Below are positions 16,985 to 24,639 of a stretch of 64,000 nt of DNA, in pieces. The notes below the pieces were generated by a model. That model saw nothing but the letters and a program-made list of their open reading frames with translations, was not told the origin of the DNA and searched no databases. Each line of letters starts with the position of its first letter. Positions within the stretch are counted from its first letter, which is position 1. The translations under genes were made by a program, and so were the position numbers. The DNA is from Clostridiales bacterium (lineage in GTDB: Bacteria; Bacillota; Clostridia; Saccharofermentanales; Saccharofermentanaceae): assembly GCA_017964005.1 (NCBI GenBank), contig JAGCSR010000035.1:23283-87282 (forward strand), written 5' to 3'.

Positions 16985-19900
16985 ATGAAAGTAAGAGCAG
17001 CGTGGATTAAAGCAATGGCAATGTTTTTAGTTGCCGTAATGAATTTGACTATATTGTTGAATATAGTTGGTGAGAACAATGTTCAAGCTGACAGTACAGC
17101 CCATAAAGTTACACTGTATTCCACTACTTATGATTCTGATGGAGATTCAAAGATTTCAGACACCTACGGAGAGTCTCCTATATCTGATATAGGAGGTACA
17201 GTTTCAGTTAATAAGCCTACAGCATCATATGGTGAACAGGTAACTGTAACAGCCACACCTAATAGTGGATACGAATTAAGATCTATTGATTGGGTAAGTT
17301 CGGACAGGAGAAGCTGGTATCAGTTAAGTAATACTTCTCCGGCAACTTTTTCGATGGGGGACGATGATTGTTGTATAGATGTAGTGTTTAAAAAAATCCC
17401 GGCAGATCCTACTGAGCATAAAGTAACGATAACGACAAACGGTTTGGGTGATGCATATGCTTCGGTAGAGAAGGGGATAGAAGGAACGAGAGTTATTCTT
17501 TACGCTACTCCTAATCTCGGATATCGTCTGAAGGAGTGGCAGGTTGTTTCCGGCGGAGTTACTATAAGTGGCAACAGTTTTAACATACATTCAACAGATG
17601 TTGTAATAAAAGCTGTTTTTGAAGAAGCGAGCGCTCACAGTGTTCATCTTTACTCCACTACTTATGATTCAGATGGAAATACTGAGATATCAACGACCCA
17701 CGGAGAGTCTTCCATATCCGATGTAGGGGGTACGGTATCAGTTAGCAAGGCCACAGCTTTTTTGGGTGAAAAAGTAAATATATATGCCACACCTAACAGT
17801 GGATACGAATTAGGATCTATTCATTGGGTAAGAGCGGATTGGAGAAGCGGATATCAATTGGGTACTTCTTCTCCGGTATCTTTTACGATGGAAGATAACG
17901 AGTGTAATATAACTGTTTTTTTCCAACGCAAGTCACATGATAATTATGATAAGAAAAACCGAGATAATACATGCCTTGGAACATCCGGTATCAAGAATCC
18001 CGATATTCCCAATAGTCCGAATGACGAATGGAAGGGCAGTTATGTTTATTTCGGTTCATTTGATGCCGGCAAAGGAAAAACGCCAATAAAGTTCCGTGTG
18101 TTGAACAGCAACGAAACAGCTTTTGGTACATCAACTTTGTTCCTTGATAGCGATAAGATACTGGTTTTTAAATCTTTTGATGACAGTTCGAATGAATTTG
18201 ATTCAAGCGATATTCAGTATTATTTAGGCAACTCTTTTCAACATTCGGCTTTTACAGCAAGTGAGAGTTATGCAATAGCTGAAAGCGAGGTATCGGGCCG
18301 ACCTTTTAATGAAGATATTCCATCTTGGGTTACATACGATTATACAGGTTATGTTTGGTTGGATCAGAATGAAATATTCCTTCTTGATATAGAGGATGTA
18401 TTTAATTCTGCATATGGATATTTCGCGAGTGAAGGTCCTAACGTGAGCGAGGGCGAAAACCGCACAAAGCGTGATGTTCTTAACGGTGAACGTGACGTTT
18501 GGTGGCTTCGATCTACTCACAAAAGGTCTTCTTCTGCTGTGGGTATGGTGCGCCCTGATGGCAGCGTGTACTACAATTACTCAACATACTCTCTTGGCAT
18601 TGCTCCCGCTTTGAATGTCAAACTGTCGGATATTCTTTTCTCAACAGCGGTCAATGGGAAGTTAGGAGAAACAGGAACTGAGTACAAGCTTACGATTATT
18701 GACGATAGTGTCAATTTTAAACTTGATTCCGGCAAGGAAGTAACCGTATCAGGCAGTCAGGTTACGATCCCCAACACAAGTTCCGGAACAAGTCGTAATT
18801 CTGTGCTGATTCTTGATAAAGAATATGGAACTGAAGGAGCAAAGATACAGTATTATGGTATGCTCGATCCCTATGGTTCCTTTGATCTGTCTGCTTCAGG
18901 TTTGGATGTTTACGATTGGGGGACAAAATACTTTGTATATGTTTTGGGAGAGATCAACGATGGTGATCAGGAAACAGATTATGCTTGTGCTCCCATCAAG
19001 GTCGATGCTCCTGCAAAATGCAAGGTGACGTTCAATACCAATGGTGTAGGAACTGCCCCGACAGTTCAGGCTGTATTCAAAGGATTTAAAGCTGCTGCTC
19101 CTGCTGCACCTTCCGCATCCGGTTACACATTCGGCGGTTGGTATAAGGATCCTGCCTGCACCACGGCTTATGATTTCGACTCTGCGGTAATATCAGATAT
19201 AACGCTCTATGCAAAGTGGACGGCTATACCTGTTACCGCAACTCCCACTCCTGTACCTACAAAGGCTCCGTCCGATTCGGGTACTACACCGGTGCCGACA
19301 TCAGCATCTTCTGTTGTTCTTTCTTTGAACAAGAGTTCTGACAGCATCATCTGCGGCAAGACCGATACATTGAAAGCAACACTTACGGGTGCTACAGGTA
19401 AGATAACTTGGAGCTCATCAGACAAGAAGGTTGCAACCGTAGATTCCAACGGTAAAGTTACAGCCAAGATGGCAGGTACTGTTACAATCACTGCAACTGC
19501 AGCGGGAAAGAGTGCAACTTGTACGGTAACAGGCCTCTATAAAGACGTAACGAAAACAAAAGACTTCTGGTTCGCTCCTACCAACTACCTGACAGCAGCT
19601 GGTGTCGTTAAAGGTTACGATAAGCAGACCAAGTTCAAGCCCGCGAATATGTGCACAAGAGCACAGATGGTAACATTCATCTGGAGACTTATGGGAGAAC
19701 CTGCACCCAAATCAAAGACCTGTAAGTTCAAGGATGTGAAGGAGAAGGATTATTTCTATAAGGCTTGTATCTGGGGCAACGAGAACAAGATCGTAGAAGG
19801 CTATAAGGACGGAACATTCGGACCTCAGATCGTATGCGCAAGAAAGCATGCCGTCACATTCCTTTGGAGACTTGCAGGACAGCCTAAGCCCAAGACGACC

Positions 19901-20083
19901 AAGAATCCGTTCAAAGATGTAAAGAAGACTGATTACTTCTACAAGGCAACGCTCTGGGCATCCGAGAAGAAGATCCTTGCAGGATATTCCGACGGAACAT
20001 TCAAGCCTAACGGCGACTGCTTACGCCGACAGATGGTAACGTTCCTTTACAAGTACGATAAGTTTATCAACGGTAAAGGATGA
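16985..20083 (+). CDS. SLH-anchored multidomain surface protein
   Basis: 1032 residues. A signal peptide (1-36) is followed by a roughly 100-residue domain present twice (about 38-140 and 217-318, both starting with LYSTTYDSDG and ending in TATPNSGYEL or YATPNSGYEL plus a short tail), separated by an InlB-B-like repeat. Then come a DUF6273-like region (about 348-545, with WWLRS), a Listeria-Bacteroides repeat (about 678-745), a Thr/Pro linker, a Big2 Ig-like domain (about 777-848) and three SLH motifs to the C-terminus. GGGGGA precedes the ATG. The N-terminal two thirds is visibly more AT-rich than neighbouring genes, while the Big2-SLH end is not, which suggests a mosaic gene. Probably displayed on the cell wall; ligand unknown. 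Confidence 0.85.
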   Translation: MKVRAAWIKAMAMFLVAVMNLTILLNIVGENNVQADSTAHKVTLYSTTYDSDGDSKISDTYGESPISDIGGTVSVNKPTASYGEQVTVTATPNSGYELRSIDWVSSDRRSWYQLSNTSPATFSMGDDDCCIDVVFKKIPADPTEHKVTITTNGLGDAYASVEKGIEGTRVILYATPNLGYRLKEWQVVSGGVTISGNSFNIHSTDVVIKAVFEEASAHSVHLYSTTYDSDGNTEISTTHGESSISDVGGTVSVSKATAFLGEKVNIYATPNSGYELGSIHWVRADWRSGYQLGTSSPVSFTMEDNECNITVFFQRKSHDNYDKKNRDNTCLGTSGIKNPDIPNSPNDEWKGSYVYFGSFDAGKGKTPIKFRVLNSNETAFGTSTLFLDSDKILVFKSFDDSSNEFDSSDIQYYLGNSFQHSAFTASESYAIAESEVSGRPFNEDIPSWVTYDYTGYVWLDQNEIFLLDIEDVFNSAYGYFASEGPNVSEGENRTKRDVLNGERDVWWLRSTHKRSSSAVGMVRPDGSVYYNYSTYSLGIAPALNVKLSDILFSTAVNGKLGETGTEYKLTIIDDSVNFKLDSGKEVTVSGSQVTIPNTSSGTSRNSVLILDKEYGTEGAKIQYYGMLDPYGSFDLSASGLDVYDWGTKYFVYVLGEINDGDQETDYACAPIKVDAPAKCKVTFNTNGVGTAPTVQAVFKGFKAAAPAAPSASGYTFGGWYKDPACTTAYDFDSAVISDITLYAKWTAIPVTATPTPVPTKAPSDSGTTPVPTSASSVVLSLNKSSDSIICGKTDTLKATLTGATGKITWSSSDKKVATVDSNGKVTAKMAGTVTITATAAGKSATCTVTGLYKDVTKTKDFWFAPTNYLTAAGVVKGYDKQTKFKPANMCTRAQMVTFIWRLMGEPAPKSKTCKFKDVKEKDYFYKACIWGNENKIVEGYKDGTFGPQIVCARKHAVTFLWRLAGQPKPKTTKNPFKDVKKTDYFYKATLWASEKKILAGYSDGTFKPNGDCLRRQMVTFLYKYDKFINGKG

Positions 20084-20108
20084 TCTTTCAGAGTTATAAA
20101 GGTTACGG

Positions 20109-20146
20109 CCGGGGCAGGTGCGGATATCGCATCTGCCCCGGTTATT
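20109..20146 (+). terminator. Hairpin after the first SLH gene
   Basis: A long GC-rich stem (GGGGCAG / CTGCCCC, extended by GTGCG / CGCAT with one mismatch). Only a short T-rich stretch follows, so termination strength is uncertain. Confidence 0.6.
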
Positions 20147-20206
20147 CGCTTTACATGGAACTGTTACTTTGTTATCCTACGGGCAGCGGCTGATCTGTTA
20201 TTAATA

Positions 20207-20235
20207 TTGTCAGACCGATGAGTATATTTTATTTG
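20207..20235 (+). promoter_or_regulatory. Possible promoter of the second SLH gene
   Basis: TTGTCA (20207-20212), 17-bp spacer, TATTTG. The -10 box is poor. It is placed 14 bp before the ATG, so the start site would be very close to the GCGGGGG ribosome site; a different promoter is possible. Confidence 0.25.
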
Positions 20236-20248
20236 CGGGGGACTATAT

Positions 20249-21757
20249 ATGAAGAGAACTATTATAGGAACGGTTACAGCATTCTGTGCAGTTGTCGTGA
20301 TGTTTGCAGTATCTTCGATGACGGTATCGGCAGCGGATAATATCGCTATCGGTGAGAGCACATTCCCTGATGCGGATTTCAGAGCTTATGTCTCAGAGAA
20401 TATAGACAAGGATAAGGACGGATCTATATCTGCCGAGGAAGTGTCGAATACCGAATCTATCGATATCAGCAAATTGTCTGTTAAGGATCTGGGCGGTATA
20501 GAATATTTCACGGCTCTTAAGATCCTGAATTGTTACGATTGTAAATCTTTGACAGCACTTGATCTGAGCAAGAATACCGCACTGACGAAACTTGTTATCT
20601 CTTCTTCTAAGATCACAAGCCTTAACATCAGTAACTGTAAGGAACTGAGACGTCTGGAATGCACATGGGTATATCTGTCGGAACTGGATCTTTCCGGCAA
20701 TCCGAATCTCAGTTATCTGGACTGTTACTTTGCTTTTACTGACAGTCAGGGGAAGATCCTCAGGACAGATCTGATGATAGGGAATAATCCCAACTTGCTT
20801 AAAGCATACAAAGACGGAGATGCTTCTGATGCGAATTCTTCCATAACGTATGATTATGATGATGGAAGTAACAGGTATTACCTTAACATAGACAAATATA
20901 CTACGATCGTAACGGATAAATCGGATAAAAAGCCTTCGAATACTCCTACACCTACTCCTACCGCAAAACCCACAGGAGCAGACGGAAGATCATTAACTCT
21001 CGATAAAGATGAAGCAACTGTAGTATGCGGAGATTCTTTTGCGTTCAAGGCGACACTGAAGGGCCCATATTCCAATCTGACATGGAAGTCTTCCGACGAG
21101 AAGATCGCTACGGTGAGCGATAAGGGGAGAGTTACTGGAAAGATGGCCGGCACGGTTACCATTACCTGTACGGCAGGAGACCTGACCGCAACCTGTAAAG
21201 TGGCTGTACTCTATAAGGATGTAACCAAGACTTCTGACTTCTGGTTCGCTCCCACAAACTATCTGACAGCTGCAAGTGTCGTTAAGGGTTACGACAAGCA
21301 GACCAAGTTCAAGCCTGCCAACGACTGCACCCGTGCCCAGATGGTTACCTTCCTCTACAGGCTCCAGGGCGAACCCAAGGTAAAGTCAACGACCTGCAAG
21401 TTTACTGATGTTAAGAAGTCGGATTACTTCTTTAAGCCTGTCATCTGGGCTGTTGAGAAGGGTATTACCACCGGCGTATCCAAGACTAAGTTCAATCCTC
21501 AGGGAGTATGTACCCGAGCCCAGACAGTCACATTCCTCTGGAGAATGGCTGATAAGCCTGCACCTAAGGCTAAAACGAACAAGTTCAAGGATGTAAAGGC
21601 AAAGGATTACTTCTATCAGGCAGTCCTCTGGGCATCCGAAAAGAAGATCGTAGCAGGTTACAATGACAACACATTCAGACCTCAGGGCAAGTGCTTAAGG
21701 CGTCAGATGGTTACATTCTTATATAAATACGATAAGTTTATAAACGGGAAGGGATGA
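20249..21757 (+). CDS. SLH-anchored leucine-rich-repeat surface protein
   Basis: 502 residues. A signal peptide (1-29) is followed by an EF-hand/dockerin-like segment (DKDKDGSISAEE, about residues 50-61), internalin-type leucine-rich repeats (about 66-175, LTALDLSKNTALTKL and related), a Pro/Thr linker, a Big2 domain (about 247-322) and three SLH motifs (about 325-502). The Big2-SLH part is closely similar to that of the preceding surface protein, both in protein and DNA. The LRR part suggests protein or glycan binding. Followed closely by the antitoxin RNA promoter. Confidence 0.85.
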   Translation: MKRTIIGTVTAFCAVVVMFAVSSMTVSAADNIAIGESTFPDADFRAYVSENIDKDKDGSISAEEVSNTESIDISKLSVKDLGGIEYFTALKILNCYDCKSLTALDLSKNTALTKLVISSSKITSLNISNCKELRRLECTWVYLSELDLSGNPNLSYLDCYFAFTDSQGKILRTDLMIGNNPNLLKAYKDGDASDANSSITYDYDDGSNRYYLNIDKYTTIVTDKSDKKPSNTPTPTPTAKPTGADGRSLTLDKDEATVVCGDSFAFKATLKGPYSNLTWKSSDEKIATVSDKGRVTGKMAGTVTITCTAGDLTATCKVAVLYKDVTKTSDFWFAPTNYLTAASVVKGYDKQTKFKPANDCTRAQMVTFLYRLQGEPKVKSTTCKFTDVKKSDYFFKPVIWAVEKGITTGVSKTKFNPQGVCTRAQTVTFLWRMADKPAPKAKTNKFKDVKAKDYFYQAVLWASEKKIVAGYNDNTFRPQGKCLRRQMVTFLYKYDKFINGKG

Positions 21758-21771
21758 CTTGATCCTTCTCG

Positions 21772-21800
21772 TTGACCAAACAGTTGGCTGATGATAGAAT
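21772..21800 (+). promoter_or_regulatory. Promoter of the candidate antitoxin RNA
   Basis: TTGACC (21772-21777), exactly 17 bp, TAGAAT (21795-21800): a strong near-consensus promoter 14 bp after the SLH gene stop, with no plus-strand coding frame and no ribosome site behind it. It points toward the toxin-like gene on the opposite strand. Confidence 0.7.
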
Positions 21801-21806
21801 GACCAT

Positions 21807-21900
21807 AAGAAAGCACAGTCTGCAAAGACGGTCGTCTTTCTGAGTACGTAAGATTTACCCACCCATTGGACGCCAATCCTTTAATGGGTGGGTTTTTATT
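21807..21900 (+). ncRNA. Candidate type I antitoxin RNA (about 90 nt)
   Basis: Predicted from the promoter at 21772-21800 to a terminator formed by ACCCACCCATT (21857-21867) and AATGGGTGGGT (21883-21893) followed by TTTTATTT. It contains a hairpin AAAGAC-GGTC-GTCTTT at about 21824-21839. It converges on the minus-strand toxin-like gene and ends at its stop codon, so it would pair with the 3' untranslated part of the toxin mRNA, as in TxpA/RatA and BsrG/SR4. Its first 40 bases also resemble the 5' leader of the toxin mRNA in the same sense. Expression is not shown. Confidence 0.6.
21857..21900 (+). terminator. Terminator shared by antitoxin RNA and toxin mRNA
   Basis: An 11-bp perfect stem with an inner GGA/TCC pairing and a T-rich tail on the + strand. 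On the minus strand it is followed only by AAATCTT, so termination there would be weaker. The hairpin lies just beyond the toxin stop codon. Confidence 0.8.
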
Positions 21901-22012
21901 TGCGTTTGTACCTGGAGTCCAGGTAAGCAAATAGCTTCAACAACAGCGTTATTGAAGCTATAACCAAAGTGATCAGTGCGATTACAATAGTAATAATTTC
22001 ATAAGCTGTCAT
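21896..22012 (-). CDS. TxpA/BsrG-like (Hol_Tox) type I toxin peptide, 38 aa
   Basis: Too short for routine gene calling. The peptide opens with MTAYEIITIVIALITL, matching the MTxYExL pattern of TxpA/BsrG-family toxins (annotated as putative holin-like toxin). It has one hydrophobic helix of about 24 residues and a basic tail ending SRYKRK. AAGGAGG is 9 bases before the ATG on the minus strand. Its promoter (TTGAAC-17-TAAAAT) overlaps a perfect GAACAAATGTTC box. Family members insert in the membrane and arrest growth when their antisense RNA is depleted. Here the convergent RNA at 21807-21900 fits that antitoxin role. Toxicity is inferred. Confidence 0.75.
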   Translation of the reverse strand: MTAYEIITIVIALITLVIASITLLLKLFAYLDSRYKRK

Positions 22013-22103
22013 ATCCACATTCCTCCTTCACAAGTTACTATCCCGAGGGACGTGCAAAATGTACTCAGAGGACGACCGCCCATCAGCAGGCTGTGCCAAA
22101 TTC

Positions 22104-22132
22104 ATTTTACCAACAAAAGAACAAATGTTCAA
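22104..22132 (-). promoter_or_regulatory. Promoter of the toxin gene
   Basis: On the minus strand: TTGAAC (22132-22127), 17-bp spacer, TAAAAT (22109-22104). It predicts an mRNA start near 22097 and an 85-nt leader before the ATG. The -35 hexamer overlaps the LexA-type box. Confidence 0.72.
22119..22130. promoter_or_regulatory. LexA (SOS) box over the toxin promoter
   Basis: GAACAAATGTTC is a perfect 12-bp palindrome and fits the core of the Gram-positive LexA site (CGAACRNRYGTTYC). It covers the -35 element of the toxin promoter, so LexA binding would block transcription until DNA damage. No other full match was noticed by eye in the window. Confidence 0.7.
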
Positions 22133-22171
22133 TTATGCTTTTTTGTTCTAGTAAAATATGGTATTTGAGGC

Positions 22172-22222
22172 TATAATTGCAGAGCCGGGAGGGCAGGAAA
22201 CGCCCGTTCGGGATATTTTTTG
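22172..22222 (+). promoter_or_regulatory. -10 box followed at once by a terminator-like hairpin
   Basis: TATAAT (22172-22177) without a good -35, then a CCG-GGA-GGGC / GCCC-GTT-CGG hairpin (22185-22211) and ATATTTTTT. A transcript from here would be only about 40 nt unless it reads through toward rpsJ. It may be an attenuator, an insulator against toxin-region transcription, or chance. Confidence 0.35.
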
Positions 22223-22242
22223 AAAAAATCTCAAAAAAGGTA

Positions 22243-22271
22243 TTGAAATATTGAGGTTGGGGGAGTAGAAT
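22243..22271 (+). promoter_or_regulatory. S10 operon promoter
   Basis: TTGAAA (22243-22248), 17-bp spacer, TAGAAT (22266-22271). Start predicted near 22278. This is the best promoter in front of the ribosomal cluster. Confidence 0.75.
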
Positions 22272-22277
22272 ACACCC

Positions 22278-22571
22278 TGCACGGCGTTTTTCGACGTGTA
22301 AAAGCTTTGATGGCGGAGATTGCCGCAAGTGGTGCGCGGGCTGCGCGCCGGCCACGGCGGGTAACTTCACCGGAGCAAAGTCCGGACTGAGATTCCGGGC
22401 GAAGATCGGGATAACCCAGGCAGCAGGCTGACCTTATGGTCACTTGCCCGGATGCCGAAGTGCCGTTCGTGAACGGTAACCGGAGTTCCGGGATTTTCAA
22501 TGGAGTGGCGAAGGAACGCCCGACCGGGATGTAACTGATCAAGACAAAATTCAGCATGGAGGACCAGCAAA
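22278..22571 (+). ncRNA. Structured leader of the S10 operon
   Basis: About 290 nt between promoter and rpsJ without a coding frame. Several stable hairpins can be read by eye: ACGGCG/CGACGT near 22280-22300; GTGG..GCGCG/CGCGC..CCAC near 22330-22354; CCGGA/TCCGG near 22370-22385; TGACC/GGTCA near 22429-22442; CCGTTC/GAACGG near 22463-22476. No terminator T-run is present, so regulation, if any, would be translational or by binding of a ribosomal protein. It does not obviously match the RNAs I know. Confidence 0.6.
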
Positions 22572-22889
22572 ATGGCCAAAGACGTAAACAGAGTTAGGAT
22601 TAAGCTTAAGGCTTATGAGCATGAGATTCTCGATTCTTCTGCAGCTACCATCGTAGAAGCACTCGAGAGAGAAGGGGCATCATTCTCGGGACCTATCCCG
22701 CTCCCCACTAAGAAGGAGATCGTTACGATCCTGCGCTCACCCCACAAGTATAAGGATTCACGTGAGCAGTTCGAGCAGAGAACACACAGAAGGATCATCG
22801 ACGTTTACACACCTTCTCAGAAGATGATGGAACAACTTTCGATGACAATGCCTGCCGGCGTATCTATTGAGGTAGAGATCCTTAACTGA
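22572..22889 (+). CDS. rpsJ: 30S ribosomal protein S10 (NusE)
   Basis: 105 residues, full length. Typical segments [36 protein letters not shown] and [15 protein letters not shown]. First gene of the S10-spc cluster; GGAGG lies before the ATG at the end of the structured leader. S10 also acts with NusB in transcription antitermination. The 101-bp gap to rplC contains two hairpins (GACCGG/CCGGTC; GTTCACC/GGTGAAC at about 22943-22960), which is unusual spacing inside this operon. Confidence 0.98.
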   Translation: MAKDVNRVRIKLKAYEHEILDSSAATIVEALEREGASFSGPIPLPTKKEIVTILRSPHKYKDSREQFEQRTHRRIIDVYTPSQKMMEQLSMTMPAGVSIEVEILN

Positions 22890-22990
22890 TAACCGGATGG
22901 CACGAGACCGGGCAGGATACGCCAAACCCCGCCCGCCGGTCATGTTCACCTGGCGGTGAACCAATAACCTATATAGGAGGAAAAAAGCAA

Positions 22991-23626
22991 ATGTCTAAAT
23001 TCATCATTGGCAAAAAGAGCGGCATGACGCAGATGTTCGACGAGAACGGCAACGTTATCCCCGCAACCGTCATTGAGTGCGAGCCTATGTATGTGCTCCA
23101 GAACAAGACGGTAGAGACCGATGGCTATGTAGCCTGCAAGGTCGCTTCAGGCACAGTTCGCGAGAAGCTCGTAAACAAGCCTGACAAGGGTCAGTTCAAG
23201 AAGGCTGACGTAGAGCCCAAGAGATACATCCGTGAGTTCACACCGGATGAGGAGTTCTCTCTGGGTCAGGAGATCAAAGTATCAGATATGTTCCAGGTCG
23301 GTGACCACGTTGACGTATCCGGTGTTTCCAAGGGTAAGGGTTACGCTGGTAACACAAAGCGTCACGGACAGAAGGGCGGACCTTCCGGTCATGGTTCCAT
23401 GTACCACAGAAGAGTCGGTTCCATGGGTGCAACATCTACACCCGGCCGTGTTCTTCCCGGCAAGAAGATGCCTGGTCACATGGGTGCTGTTAACTGCACC
23501 GTGCAGAACTTAAGCGTAGTAATGGTTGACGGAGATCGCGGAATCCTCGTTTTGAGAGGCGCGGTACCCGGCCCCAAGGGCGGCGTTGTAACGGTTGAAA
23601 CATCCGTTAAAGCGCCCAAGAACTGA
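22991..23626 (+). CDS. rplC: 50S ribosomal protein L3
   Basis: 211 residues, normal length. Conserved features GKKSGMTQMFDENG at the start, KRHGQKGGPSGHGS in the core-penetrating loop and PGRVLPGKKMPGHMG. An early assembly protein near the peptidyl transferase centre. Strong TAGGAGG before the ATG. Confidence 0.98.
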   Translation: MSKFIIGKKSGMTQMFDENGNVIPATVIECEPMYVLQNKTVETDGYVACKVASGTVREKLVNKPDKGQFKKADVEPKRYIREFTPDEEFSLGQEIKVSDMFQVGDHVDVSGVSKGKGYAGNTKRHGQKGGPSGHGSMYHRRVGSMGATSTPGRVLPGKKMPGHMGAVNCTVQNLSVVMVDGDRGILVLRGAVPGPKGGVVTVETSVKAPKN

Positions 23627-23644
23627 TAGGGAGGACACACGATA

Positions 23645-24268
23645 ATGGCTACAATTGATGTTTATAACTTAACAGGTGCCGTTACGGGTTCCATCGAACT
23701 CAGTGATGCTATCTTTGGTATCGAGCCCAACGAGAGCGCTATGTCCTCCGTTGTCAGAAACCAGCTCGCAAACCGCAGACAGGGCACACAGAGCACCAAG
23801 ACAAGAAGTGAAGTATCCGGCGGCGGTAAGCGTCCTTACAGACAGAAGGGTACAGGCCGCGCACGTCACGGTTCCAGAAGATCCGCTCAGTATGTAGGCG
23901 GCGGAATCATCTTCGGACCCAAGCCGAGATCTTATTCCTACACAATGCCCAAGAAGATCAAGAGACTTGCTATGAAGTCCGCTTTGTCCACAAAGCTCGC
24001 AGAAGGCAAGATCATCGTTGTTGAGGATATGAACCTTGATTCCATCAAGACCTCTGCGGTCGCTAAGGCTCTCAAGGACCTCAAGACAGGCGATACTTCT
24101 CTGATCGTTCTCGAAGGCAAGAACGAGAATGCGACACTTTCCGCAAGGAACATCCCGACGGTCAAGACAGCTTATGTCAATACGATCAATGTCTTTGACA
24201 TCCTGAAGTATGACAGCTTCGTCGTTACGAAGGCCGCCGTCGAGAAGATCGAGGAGGTATACGTATGA
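23645..24268 (+). CDS. rplD: 50S ribosomal protein L4
   Basis: 207 residues. The extended loop that lines the exit tunnel is visible (KRPYRQKGTGRARHGSRRS). L4 autoregulates the S10 operon in Proteobacteria; here the leader is different and such control is unknown. Its stop overlaps the start of rplW (ATGA). Confidence 0.98.
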   Translation: MATIDVYNLTGAVTGSIELSDAIFGIEPNESAMSSVVRNQLANRRQGTQSTKTRSEVSGGGKRPYRQKGTGRARHGSRRSAQYVGGGIIFGPKPRSYSYTMPKKIKRLAMKSALSTKLAEGKIIVVEDMNLDSIKTSAVAKALKDLKTGDTSLIVLEGKNENATLSARNIPTVKTAYVNTINVFDILKYDSFVVTKAAVEKIEEVYV

Positions 24269-24618
24269 AGACAGCATATGATGTAATCCTTACTCCCGTT
24301 ATCACCGAGAAGTCCATGGACATCGTTGATTCCGGCAAGTACACCTTCAAGGTTGCAACAGACGCTAACAAGACCGAGGTCAAGAACGCTATAGAGGAGA
24401 TCTTCGGCGTTAAGGTCACATCCGTTAACATTGCAAACTATGACGGTAAGCTCAAGAGACAGCGCTATAAGCTCGGCAGAACACCTGCTTTCAAGAAGGC
24501 AGTTGTTACTATCGACACAGAGGGCAAGGAGATCTCCTACCTCGGTAAGGGCGGTAAGGTCGAGAAGTCCAAGAAGAAGATCAAGACCAACATCGAAGAA
24601 TTCGGCTTCGGTCAGTAA
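24265..24618 (+). CDS. rplW: 50S ribosomal protein L23
   Basis: 117 residues, with the N-terminal VILTPVITEKSMD and the loop FGVKVTSVNIANYDGKLKR characteristic of L23, which lies at the tunnel exit and docks SRP, trigger factor and SecYEG. A short Lys-rich C-terminal extension (EKSKKKIKTNIEE) makes it longer than the usual 95-100 residues. Translation is coupled to rplD by a 4-bp overlap. Confidence 0.97.
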   Translation: MKTAYDVILTPVITEKSMDIVDSGKYTFKVATDANKTEVKNAIEEIFGVKVTSVNIANYDGKLKRQRYKLGRTPAFKKAVVTIDTEGKEISYLGKGGKVEKSKKKIKTNIEEFGFGQ

Positions 24619-24639
24619 TAGCGAAAGGAGAAAACAAGA

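Noticed and set aside
21896..22012. Prophage remnant suggested by the holin-like label of the toxin family
   Set aside because: No phage genes, integrase or attachment sites lie nearby; the neighbours are SLH and ribosomal genes.
22355..22400. AAAGTCCGGACTGAGATTCC resembles the conserved 5' strand of RNase P RNA
   Set aside because: The matching 3' core (ACAGAA and the closing helix) is not found in the following 200 bases and the element ends at the rpsJ ribosome site, so it is treated as an S10 leader.
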